Assembly: GCA_900557435.1 (NCBI GenBank)
Contig: USSH01000132.1
Span: forward strand, 1 to 6,998
Direction: 5' to 3'
Length of the DNA stretch: 6,998 nt
Source: an uncultured Coprococcus sp.
GTDB lineage: Bacteria > Bacillota > Clostridia > Lachnospirales > Lachnospiraceae
A program made the position numbers and the translations under genes. Below, piece by piece: positions 1 through 5,110 of the stretch (positions are counted from its first letter, which is position 1; every line of letters starts with the position of its first letter). The notes under the pieces were generated by a model that did no database searches, had not been told where the DNA came from, and saw nothing but the letters and a program-made list of their open reading frames with translations.

Positions 1-1097
1 ATGATGTGATAACGTTGCTTCAATATTTTGTCCAGCTTATAGAGAGCATAAAGCATTACGGAACACCGAAATTTGCAAGACAGGCCAGGCTTGCATTCAT
101 ATCAAAGGCTATAAGCAGATCCCTTGTATACAGAGGCGTGTTTACGGATAAGGATATAGACGACTTCATGATGTCCATTTATACAGTGGCATCAGAGTAT
201 GATTCAGATTTTCAGGATCTGGTGGATGGCAGGATAACAAGGGCTACATTTGACGAGAAATATGGACATCTTAGATCTGGAACGTATGATATAACATGTG
301 ATACCTATGCCAACAGAGATTTCGACCTCTCAAAGGGAAGCGCAACGGCAAGAAAGCAGAGGCAGACGATTGAGCATTTGAAACATACATCGCTAGATAT
401 GGTTAAGATGCTTGATGCTCTTGAAGATATAGGATTCTATGTTGATCTGAAGGAGTTTGTTGATTTCCTGAGGGATTCAATGGAAGAGAGGGAATATTTC
501 AAATTTGAATTTACGAAGTCTCTGAGCCTGGCAATTGACATATTGATTGACATAGGAGACAAGCTGGGGATATCGAAGGAGGATATGGCATATCTGGAGG
601 TTACGGATATACAGCTGGCGGTGAGCAGACCTGTCAGTGAGATCAATGCGACGTGGCGGGACATAATAAGAAAAAACAAAAAGACATTTGAAGAAAATTC
701 GATGCTGATATTCCCTGACGTAGTGTATGATCAGCAACAGATAAGCTATATAGAAGTGTTTGAGGCCAGACCTAATTTTATAACCTCAGAGTGTGTAACC
801 GGTGATGTGATCCTTCTTGAAAATTATGAAAATGAAGACCATGAAGATGTAGCGGATGTACGGGATAAGATAGTGGTTCTGCCGAAAGCGGATCCCGGAT
901 ACGACTGGATATTTGCAAAGGGGATAAAAGGATTTATAACCAAATACGGAGGAGTGGCATCGCACATGGCAATAAGATGTGCGGAATTCAATATTCCTGC
1001 GGCGATAGGATGTGGGGATTTTATATACAGCTTTGTAACCAAACAGAGCAGACTGACACTGGACTGCGCAAATGGAAAAATCACGGAAGGAGAATGA
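1..1097 (+). CDS. PEP-synthase-like kinase, C-terminal part; probable L-glutamine kinase (Cj1418-like), 5' truncated by window edge
   Basis: The reading frame is open to the left edge (a GAT codon at 3-5 precedes the GTG at 6), so the gene starts upstream; about 364 codons are visible. Near the C-terminus is a swivelling phosphohistidine domain: GGVASHMAIRCAEFNIPAAIG, with the expected phospho-acceptor His at nt 963-965. This domain type ends PEP synthase, pyruvate phosphate dikinase and rifampin phosphotransferase. The helix-rich part before it, including KYGHLRSGTYDI (about nt 261-296), is the central substrate-side region; the N-terminal ATP-grasp domain must lie outside the window. Family enzymes split ATP and pass phosphate through the His to a substrate. 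The neighbour 3 bp downstream is a C26 amidotransferase-fold hydrolase, the arrangement of C. jejuni Cj1418/Cj1417, where the kinase phosphorylates the amide of L-glutamine for capsule phosphoramidate synthesis. Family assignment is strong; the glutamine substrate is inferred from context. A generic PEP-utilising or drug-phosphotransferase enzyme is the alternative. Confidence 0.85.
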   Translation, partial: DVITLLQYFVQLIESIKHYGTPKFARQARLAFISKAISRSLVYRGVFTDKDIDDFMMSIYTVASEYDSDFQDLVDGRITRATFDEKYGHLRSGTYDITCDTYANRDFDLSKGSATARKQRQTIEHLKHTSLDMVKMLDALEDIGFYVDLKEFVDFLRDSMEEREYFKFEFTKSLSLAIDILIDIGDKLGISKEDMAYLEVTDIQLAVSRPVSEINATWRDIIRKNKKTFEENSMLIFPDVVYDQQQISYIEVFEARPNFITSECVTGDVILLENYENEDHEDVADVRDKIVVLPKADPGYDWIFAKGIKGFITKYGGVASHMAIRCAEFNIPAAIGCGDFIYSFVTKQSRLTLDCANGKITEGE

Positions 1098-1100
1098 CAT

Positions 1101-1784
1101 ATGCTGCATGCACTTATAACACAGAGAGAAGGACATAACATGTATGGCAAATCCACGGACGTTCTGGAGGCTGCATATGTTGAATTCTATGAGAGTATGG
1201 GAATACGACTGCTGCCGGTATCCAATTTCACAAGGGATTTTGATGCGATTGTAGAACAGAATTTTGATCTTCTTATAGTTACCGGTGGGGGAACTCTCCA
1301 CCCGAGACATTATATAGAGCCACATAATGCGGAGCTTCAGCCGAGGCGCGATGCCATGGAAGAACAGCTGATAATGTACTGTGTTCATAACAATATACCG
1401 GTCATTGGCATATGCCGGGGAATGCAGCATATAAACGCTTTGTTTGGAGGCAAGATAAGTTATTCGGCAAGGTTCAAAGTTCCAAGACCAAGAGGCGTGG
1501 ACCATATGGCAAGGATAGTAAATACCGACAGATATGTAAAGATAAATAATTTCCACAGTGATTGTGTATATGTAGAGAATCTTTCGACTATGTTTTACCC
1601 GATAGTGGTGGATGAGGACAATGAATCGGTGGAAGCATTTGTCTCTCCTGCCATGAGTATTCTGGCATTCCAATGGCATCCGGAGCGCATATTTGAAAGT
1701 GAGGAGGGACGGCTCTTTTCACGGCATCTTATACAGGACTTTCTTGGAATCCCGAGGGATGATGTACGACCATCGATAGATTGA
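1101..1784 (+). CDS. Class I glutamine-amidotransferase-fold hydrolase (peptidase C26), probable gamma-glutamyl-CDP-amidate hydrolase (Cj1417-like)
   Basis: This 227-residue cytosolic protein has the class I amidotransferase fold. The oxyanion-side glycine motif TGGGTLHP lies at residues 61-68, the nucleophile elbow GICRGMQ puts Cys at 105, and FQWHPE supplies His193 and Glu195. These are the triad positions of the PuuD/C26 gamma-glutamyl hydrolases. The N-terminal ITQRE and the NNFHSD segment (149-154) also fit this group. No synthetase domain is fused, so it is likely a free-standing hydrolase. The ATG at 1101 follows AAGGAG (1087-1092) with 8 bp spacing, and the upstream kinase stop is only 3 bp away, so the two are co-transcribed and probably translationally coupled. 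In C. jejuni the equivalent enzyme cleaves CDP-L-glutamine to glutamate and cytidine diphosphoramidate. That role is inferred here from the pairing; gamma-glutamyl-GABA hydrolysis is the alternative. The gene ends with in-frame tandem stops TGA TAA. Confidence 0.88.
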   Translation: MLHALITQREGHNMYGKSTDVLEAAYVEFYESMGIRLLPVSNFTRDFDAIVEQNFDLLIVTGGGTLHPRHYIEPHNAELQPRRDAMEEQLIMYCVHNNIPVIGICRGMQHINALFGGKISYSARFKVPRPRGVDHMARIVNTDRYVKINNFHSDCVYVENLSTMFYPIVVDEDNESVEAFVSPAMSILAFQWHPERIFESEEGRLFSRHLIQDFLGIPRDDVRPSID

Positions 1785-1814
1785 TAAAGGCGGGCAAAGA
1801 AATAAATCTAATGC

Positions 1815-1878
1815 TAAGAAATTATCCAGTTAAGAAAATAATAGGTCGAGAAATCAATCAGTTAAGAAATTAATCGGG
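1815..1878. repeat. Four imperfect ~16-bp tandem units, upstream of a promoter
   Basis: Units at 1815-1830, 1831-1847, 1848-1862 and 1863-1878 share the pattern (T)AAGAAAT-N-A-TC; a weaker related stretch starts near 1796. The clearest exact repeat is CAGTTAAGAAA at 1827-1837 and 1859-1869, offset by 32 bp, or three turns of DNA. The array ends 8 bp before the predicted -35 box. It could be a series of activator sites or simply degenerate AT-rich DNA. It does not code. The rest of the 1785-2041 spacer holds the promoter and inverted repeat listed separately; no terminator hairpin with a T-run is visible. Confidence 0.5.
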
Positions 1879-1886
1879 AGCATTTG

Positions 1887-1915
1887 TTGAAATGAAATAT
1901 GAAAGATGTTAAAAT
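1887..1915 (+). promoter_or_regulatory. Predicted sigma-70/SigA promoter with extended -10 for the coiled-coil gene
   Basis: TTGAAA (1887-1892) and TAAAAT (1910-1915) are separated by 17 bp, and TG at 1907-1908 forms an extended -10. Transcription would start near 1922, giving a leader of about 120 nt before the ATG at 2042. The match is close enough to be convincing by eye, but it is unproven. Confidence 0.65.
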
Positions 1916-1923
1916 AAACTAGA

Positions 1924-1963
1924 GTATACTTAATATGTGATGAAGATTGCCGATTAAGTATAC
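1924..1963. repeat. Perfect 11-bp inverted repeat in the leader of the coiled-coil gene
   Basis: The left arm GTATACTTAAT (1924-1934) is exactly complementary to the right arm ATTAAGTATAC (1953-1963) across an 18-nt loop. It begins within a few bases of the predicted transcription start. There is no T-run after it and the arms are AT-rich, so it is a poor intrinsic terminator. A paired operator for a dimeric repressor, or a 5'-end mRNA stem, fits better. Confidence 0.6.
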
Positions 1964-2041
1964 AGGTTAAAAAGCAGATTAAGAATGTACACAGGATTAC
2001 ATTTTTGAATATACAAATGCACTATTTGCGGAGGCACTATT

Positions 2042-2995
2042 ATGGAGAACGGAAAAGCTAAACAGCTGCTTGACAGAATACAGGATATAGTCGGAGAAGG
2101 TCAGAATGTACCATTTGCAGCTGGCAAGGTTTTGGTCAATAAAGAAGAAGTACTTGAGATTGTTGAAGAACTCAAGACTACAATAGATTTGGAATTGAAG
2201 GCATATCATGAGATAACTGATAAGCGTAGTAAGATAATCAAGGAAGCAGAGCAGGAGGCAGACGAGATAATCGCTGATGCTGAGGAGGCCGCATCAAGGA
2301 TCAGACTCAGCAAGCCAAGCCCACTGTTCGTTGACAGAAAAGTAAAGAGCCTTGGCAAGCAGGACAGACAGGCACTCAGGACAGCCAACGAGATATATGC
2401 TGCATCTATTATATATACGAATGAGATGCTCATGGAGATTAATGAGACTGTCAATCAGGCATACAACATGATAAGCATGGAGAGTGACAGAGTCCTCGAG
2501 TCACTCAGAAAGAAGTCTGAGATCATAGAGAACAACAAGAAGGAACTCATGGAAGGCCTTATGGACATGAAGAAGCAGGAGAGATATGCAGATATCCTTG
2601 AGATAAGCCAGCTTCTTGCCAATGAGCTCTACTATGAGAAGAATCGTTCAAAGGAAGAAAGCCATAAGGATAACGGCGGAGAGCCGGAGATGGTTCAGTG
2701 GGAGTTCGATTTTGACGATAAGAAAGAACCTGATCCAATTCGGGTAAAGGCATCAAGAGAACCTGTCAGAGCACAGGATCTGATGGAGAATAATTCTTCC
2801 ATACATGTTATCAGGGACAATGATCCGGATGACAAAAAGAAAAGATTTGGTGATAGGACACCAGTCAGACTTGAGGAGTCCATCACGGATGACAGCGCAA
2901 ATGGCGGAGCATCAGAAAATGGTGGAAAACCTGATTTCAGAATAGGTGGTCGTATATCTGATGATTTCGACGATATCAATGACGGAGTTGTGTAA
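2042..2995 (+). CDS. Coiled-coil protein of unknown function with disordered acidic C-terminal tail
   Basis: I do not recognise a named function. The 317-residue protein has no signal peptide or membrane segment. Residues 1-30 are a short N-terminal region with NVPFAAGKVLV, residues ~33-90 form a charged helix rich in Glu, Lys and Ile (HEITDKRSKIIKEAEQEADE), and residues ~105-200 continue as long amphipathic helices (KQDRQALRTANEIY onward). From about 201 to the end the composition changes to Asp, Gly, Asn, Ser and Arg with no visible fold, ending DDFDDINDGVV. The heptad-like helix recalls clostridial proteins loosely annotated as ATPase or ATP-synthase subunit-b/H-like, and DivIVA-type scaffolds, but this is only general resemblance. 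The ATG at 2042 follows GGAGG (2030-2034) with 7 bp spacing. Its own promoter lies at 1887-1915, so it is probably monocistronic or leads weakly into pspA. A structural or cell-envelope scaffold is a guess. Confidence 0.85.
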   Translation: MENGKAKQLLDRIQDIVGEGQNVPFAAGKVLVNKEEVLEIVEELKTTIDLELKAYHEITDKRSKIIKEAEQEADEIIADAEEAASRIRLSKPSPLFVDRKVKSLGKQDRQALRTANEIYAASIIYTNEMLMEINETVNQAYNMISMESDRVLESLRKKSEIIENNKKELMEGLMDMKKQERYADILEISQLLANELYYEKNRSKEESHKDNGGEPEMVQWEFDFDDKKEPDPIRVKASREPVRAQDLMENNSSIHVIRDNDPDDKKKRFGDRTPVRLEESITDDSANGGASENGGKPDFRIGGRISDDFDDINDGVV

Positions 2996-3038
2996 GGATC
3001 GTGTAGGTTTGAATGGACTCGCGTAGATTTTGAATTAG

Positions 3039-3080
3039 GTTTTCTAAATACAGTTTTCTAAATATAGTTTTTTAAATATA
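3039..3080. repeat. Three near-identical 14-bp tandem repeats
   Basis: The units GTTTTCTAAATACA (3039-3052), GTTTTCTAAATATA (3053-3066) and GTTTTTTAAATATA (3067-3080) differ at only one or two positions. They sit 44 bp after the stop of the coiled-coil gene and about 100 bp before the pspA promoter. There is no open frame through them and no GC-rich stem, so they are not a classical terminator. They may be slippage-generated spacer DNA, an UP-like AT-rich element or protein-binding repeats. Confidence 0.75.
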
Positions 3081-3181
3081 GATATGATTGTTAATGTTGA
3101 ATAAGGTGGCGGCTGATACTTTACAGGGGGTAACGTGTCTATAAACAGATTATATGATAAAGCAACATTTCGGTCTTTGCA

Positions 3182-3210
3182 TTGAGGATGGAACATATAC
3201 ATCATATAAT
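3182..3210 (+). promoter_or_regulatory. Predicted SigA-type promoter of pspA
   Basis: TTGAGG (3182-3187) and a consensus TATAAT (3205-3210) are spaced by 17 bp. Transcription would begin near 3217, leaving a 65-nt leader before the ATG at 3282. I see neither a -24/-12 sigma-54 element (as in E. coli pspA) nor a TGAAAC / CGT ECF pair (as for B. subtilis SigW) in this spacer, so a housekeeping promoter with a separate regulator is likelier. Confidence 0.6.
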
Positions 3211-3226
3211 GATGGTGTCGTCGACA
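3200..3226. promoter_or_regulatory. Two adjacent palindromes over the -10 and start site of the pspA promoter, possible operators
   Basis: CATCAT-ATA-ATGATG (3200-3214) is a perfect 6-bp inverted repeat enclosing the -10 box. One base further, TGTCG-T-CGACA (3216-3226) is a perfect 5-bp inverted repeat at the predicted start site. Their placement suits repression by a dimeric regulator. Short palindromes also occur by chance, so binding is unproven. Confidence 0.4.
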
Positions 3227-3281
3227 GGAGACAACATTAATATTATATATAACAATTCATTTAAAGAGTGGAGGTAAAATT

Positions 3282-3962
3282 ATGGGAATTTTAAAGAGAT
3301 TTAAGGACATCATGTCATCAAACATCAATGCACTTCTTGACAAGGCTGAGGATCCGGAGAAGATGATCGATCAGTACCTCAGAGATCTTCAGGAAGACCT
3401 CAGAAAGGTTAAGTCAGAGACTGCAACAGTTATGGCAGAGGAGCAGAGATGCAAGAGACAGTTAGACGAGTGCGATGCTGAGATAGCTAAGATGCAGACA
3501 TACGCTGAGAAGGCACTTGTCGCAGGCAACGAGGGAGACGCTATGAAGTTCCTCGAAAAGAAGAACCAGCTCACACAGAAGCAGGTAGCTCTCCAGCAGG
3601 CATATGACGCAGCTGCAGCGAATGCAGCCAAGATGAGACAGATGCACGACAAGCTTACAAAGGATGTCGGTGATCTGAATGCAAGAAAAGAGACGATCAA
3701 GGCTAAGGTTCAGGTTGCTAAGACTCAGGAGCGTATGAACAAGATGATGGGCGGTATCGGCGATTCATCAGCTTCTATGGATGCGTTTGCAAGAATGGAA
3801 GCAAAGGCAGATGCAATGCTTGACAAGGCGAATGCCATGAGCGAGCTTAACTCATCAGCTGCAGATTCAGTTGATGATCTTGCAAGCAAGTACGATGCAG
3901 CACCTAATGCTGATGTTCAGGATGAGTTGGCAGCACTCAAGGCCAAGATGGGATTACAGTAA
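3282..3962 (+). CDS. pspA: PspA/IM30 (Vipp1) family membrane-stress protein
   Basis: PspA proteins assemble into ESCRT-III-like rods and rings on the inner face of the cytoplasmic membrane and protect it when the envelope or proton-motive force is damaged. This 226-residue protein is full length for the family (about 220-230). It begins with the typical amphipathic helix MGILKRFKDIMSSNINALL, followed by the conserved EDPEKMIDQYLRDL (about 22-35). Long helices follow: a charged coiled coil from ~36 to 150 with an Ala/Gln-rich stretch (KQVALQQAYDAAAANAAKM), then MDAFARMEAKADAM (about 165-178), and an Ala/Asp-rich C-terminal helix ending AALKAKMGLQ. The ATG follows GGAGG (3270-3274) with 7 bp spacing. 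Ile codons are mostly ATC, unlike the ATA-rich genes around it, suggesting selection for high expression. It lies 30 bp before an SPFH gene and probably shares its mRNA, as in the pspA-ydjGHI operon of Bacillus subtilis. Confidence 0.96.
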   Translation: MGILKRFKDIMSSNINALLDKAEDPEKMIDQYLRDLQEDLRKVKSETATVMAEEQRCKRQLDECDAEIAKMQTYAEKALVAGNEGDAMKFLEKKNQLTQKQVALQQAYDAAAANAAKMRQMHDKLTKDVGDLNARKETIKAKVQVAKTQERMNKMMGGIGDSSASMDAFARMEAKADAMLDKANAMSELNSSAADSVDDLASKYDAAPNADVQDELAALKAKMGLQ

Positions 3963-3992
3963 TAGCCTTCCAGACAGAGAGGAGCAGTATAG

Positions 3993-4988
3993 ATGGGATT
4001 ATTTTCAAATCAGTTTGCAAATGTTGTAGAGTGGGAAGAGTACAGAGATGACGTCATCTTCTGGAAGTGGACCAACAGAGAGATAAAGAAGGACTCAAAG
4101 CTTATCATCAAGCCGGGTCAGGATGCTATATTCCTGTATAATGGAGCTGTGGAAGGTATATTTACAGAGTCGGGAAGCTATACTATTGATTCACAGATCA
4201 TACCATTCCTTTCAACACTTAAGGGATTCAAGTTTGGTTTCAATTCAGGACTTCGCGCAGAGGTGCTGTTTGTAAATACAAAGGAATTTACATGTAACTG
4301 GGGAACCAGTTCGCCTATCAGACTTCAGGCTCCTGGACTTCCTGGTGGACTTCCGGTAAGATCAAATGGTAAGTTCTCATTCAAGATAGACGATTACAAT
4401 GTTCTTATTGAGAGGGTTGCCGGTATCAAGCAGCAGTTTACTGTTGATGATATAAGAGATCGTATCAGAGGCGTTCTGGATGGACTTCTCATGAAGTGGA
4501 TAACAAAGGTTGGAGGAGATGTATTCAACCTCATGGCAAACTCGGTTGATATAGCTAAGGGTATCAAGGAAGATTTGGACATGGAGCTTCTGGGAATCGG
4601 ACTCACCATCACAGATTTCAGAATTAGTGAGTTTACATATCCGGAGAACATACAGAAACGTGCGGATCAGGCTGCTGAGTATTCAATGATTGGGGATATG
4701 AATAGATTCCAGCAGGTCAATATGGTTGATTCCATGGCAAGGGGTGGCCATGCGGGAACAGCCGGAAGCAACGCAACGGATATGGCAAATGCAATGGTTG
4801 GCATGCAGATGGGAATGGCGATGGCCAATCAGATGGCAGGTGCTATGAATCAGATGAACAATCAGATGAACAATCAGATGGGCGGCCAGGCAGCAGGAAA
4901 TGGTGTTGCACCGAAGTTCTGTCCTAACTGTGGACAGCCGACGAACGGAGCAAAGTTCTGTGGTAACTGCGGAACAAAGCTTGCGTAG
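3993..4988 (+). CDS. YdjI-like SPFH-domain protein with Met/Asn/Gln-rich linker and C-terminal zinc ribbon
   Basis: This 331-residue protein matches the YdjI / 'virion core protein'-annotated SPFH group. Its N-terminal signature NQFANVVEWEEYRDDVIFWK is followed by the SPFH core at about residues 30-215 (KLIIKPGQDAIFLYNGAVEG; FRISEFTYPENI), a helix to ~240, then a linker. Residues 264-296 contain about 11 Met, with NNQM repeats. The end is a treble zinc ribbon, FCPNCG...FCGNCG, with Cys310, 313, 323 and 326 as ligands. No transmembrane helix is seen, so membrane contact is probably indirect or through oligomerisation. In B. subtilis YdjI works with PspA, YdjG and YdjH in a membrane-protection complex. 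The ATG at 3993 follows GAGGAG (3979-3984) with 8 bp spacing, 30 bp after the pspA stop. Role as PspA recruiter or organiser is inferred from that system. Confidence 0.93.
   Translation: MGLFSNQFANVVEWEEYRDDVIFWKWTNREIKKDSKLIIKPGQDAIFLYNGAVEGIFTESGSYTIDSQIIPFLSTLKGFKFGFNSGLRAEVLFVNTKEFTCNWGTSSPIRLQAPGLPGGLPVRSNGKFSFKIDDYNVLIERVAGIKQQFTVDDIRDRIRGVLDGLLMKWITKVGGDVFNLMANSVDIAKGIKEDLDMELLGIGLTITDFRISEFTYPENIQKRADQAAEYSMIGDMNRFQQVNMVDSMARGGHAGTAGSNATDMANAMVGMQMGMAMANQMAGAMNQMNNQMNNQMGGQAAGNGVAPKFCPNCGQPTNGAKFCGNCGTKLA
4848..4880 (+). repeat. In-frame 12-bp tandem repeat coding NQMN
   Basis: AATCAGATGAAC is present twice exactly (4848-4859, 4860-4871) and then nine bases of a third copy (4872-4880). 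It encodes the NQMN/NNQM run of the SPFH protein linker. The exact identity of the units at DNA level suggests recent replication slippage, so linker length may vary among strains. Confidence 0.85.
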
Positions 4989-5015
4989 GCGGCAGATAAA
5001 TAATAATATATTCAT

Positions 5016-5043
5016 TTGCAAATAAACGCTGTTATGTTATACT
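5016..5043 (+). promoter_or_regulatory. Predicted promoter of pcrA with extended -10
   Basis: TTGCAA (5016-5021) and TATACT (5038-5043) are 16 bp apart, with TG at 5035-5036 forming an extended -10. The start site would be near 5050, giving a leader of about 60 nt. The promoter lies 28 bp after the SPFH stop; no terminator hairpin separates them, so some read-through from pspA is possible. Confidence 0.6.
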
Positions 5044-5057
5044 GAACAGATGGAATG

Positions 5058-5069
5058 AAACATATGTTT
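5058..5069. promoter_or_regulatory. 12-bp perfect palindrome, degenerate LexA-box-like operator candidate
   Basis: AAACATATGTTT is a perfect palindrome about 8 bp after the predicted pcrA start site. The Gram-positive LexA (DinR) box has a GAAC-N4-GTTC core, often with ATAT in the centre. Here the inner AAC-ATAT-GTT matches and the outer G and C are A and T. It may be a weak LexA site, a site for another regulator, or coincidence. Confidence 0.35.
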
Positions 5070-5110
5070 GGTATATACATAATGGCGTTTTTATTTATAC
5101 AGGAGGGCTT

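Larger units (their letters stand above)
2996..3281. other. AT-rich intergenic spacer before pspA
   Basis: The spacer carries the 14-bp tandem repeats, the pspA promoter and its palindromes, listed separately. A looser direct repeat, GTAGGTTTGAAT (3003-3012 onward) and GTAGATTTTGAAT (3023-3035), lies just after the upstream stop. No terminator hairpin, riboswitch-like fold or supported small gene is evident. Confidence 0.7.

Noticed and set aside
786..1679. Long open frame on the minus strand (about 297 codons) spanning the end of the kinase gene and most of the hydrolase gene
   Set aside because: It is antisense to two genes with clear catalytic motifs, its translation is rich in Cys, His and Tyr with no recognisable domain, and it crosses the gene junction. 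It is a codon-bias shadow.
1101..1784. ATA-rich codon use in the hydrolase gene (about 15 of 19 Ile codons) versus mostly ATC in pspA, as a sign of horizontal transfer
   Set aside because: The housekeeping pcrA gene is also ATA-rich, so the contrast is better explained by high expression of pspA than by foreign origin of the left genes.
3107..3125. TGGCGGC resembling a sigma-54 -24 element upstream of pspA
   Set aside because: The required GC at the -12 position is absent at the correct distance.
3094..3185. Two overlapping 16-codon frames upstream of pspA (ATG at 3094; GTG at 3135 after AGGGGG)
   Set aside because: They lie before the predicted pspA start site, have no obvious promoter of their own, and tiny frames like these are expected by chance. 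A leader peptide cannot be supported.
4683..5021. Minus-strand open frame opposite the SPFH linker and zinc ribbon
   Set aside because: Its His/Leu/Ile repeats are the complement of the Met/Asn/Gln repeat coding sequence; no supported start or domain.
5056..5088. TGAAAC followed by CGT, resembling an ECF sigma (SigW-type) promoter upstream of pcrA
   Set aside because: The spacing is about 24 bp rather than the needed ~16, and the TGAAAC is part of the palindrome AAACATATGTTT.
5020..5096. AAATAAACGC and GCGTTTTTATTT as a possible terminator stem after the SPFH gene
   Set aside because: The arms are about 55 nt apart, imperfect, AT-rich, and enclose the predicted pcrA promoter; it does not look like an intrinsic terminator.
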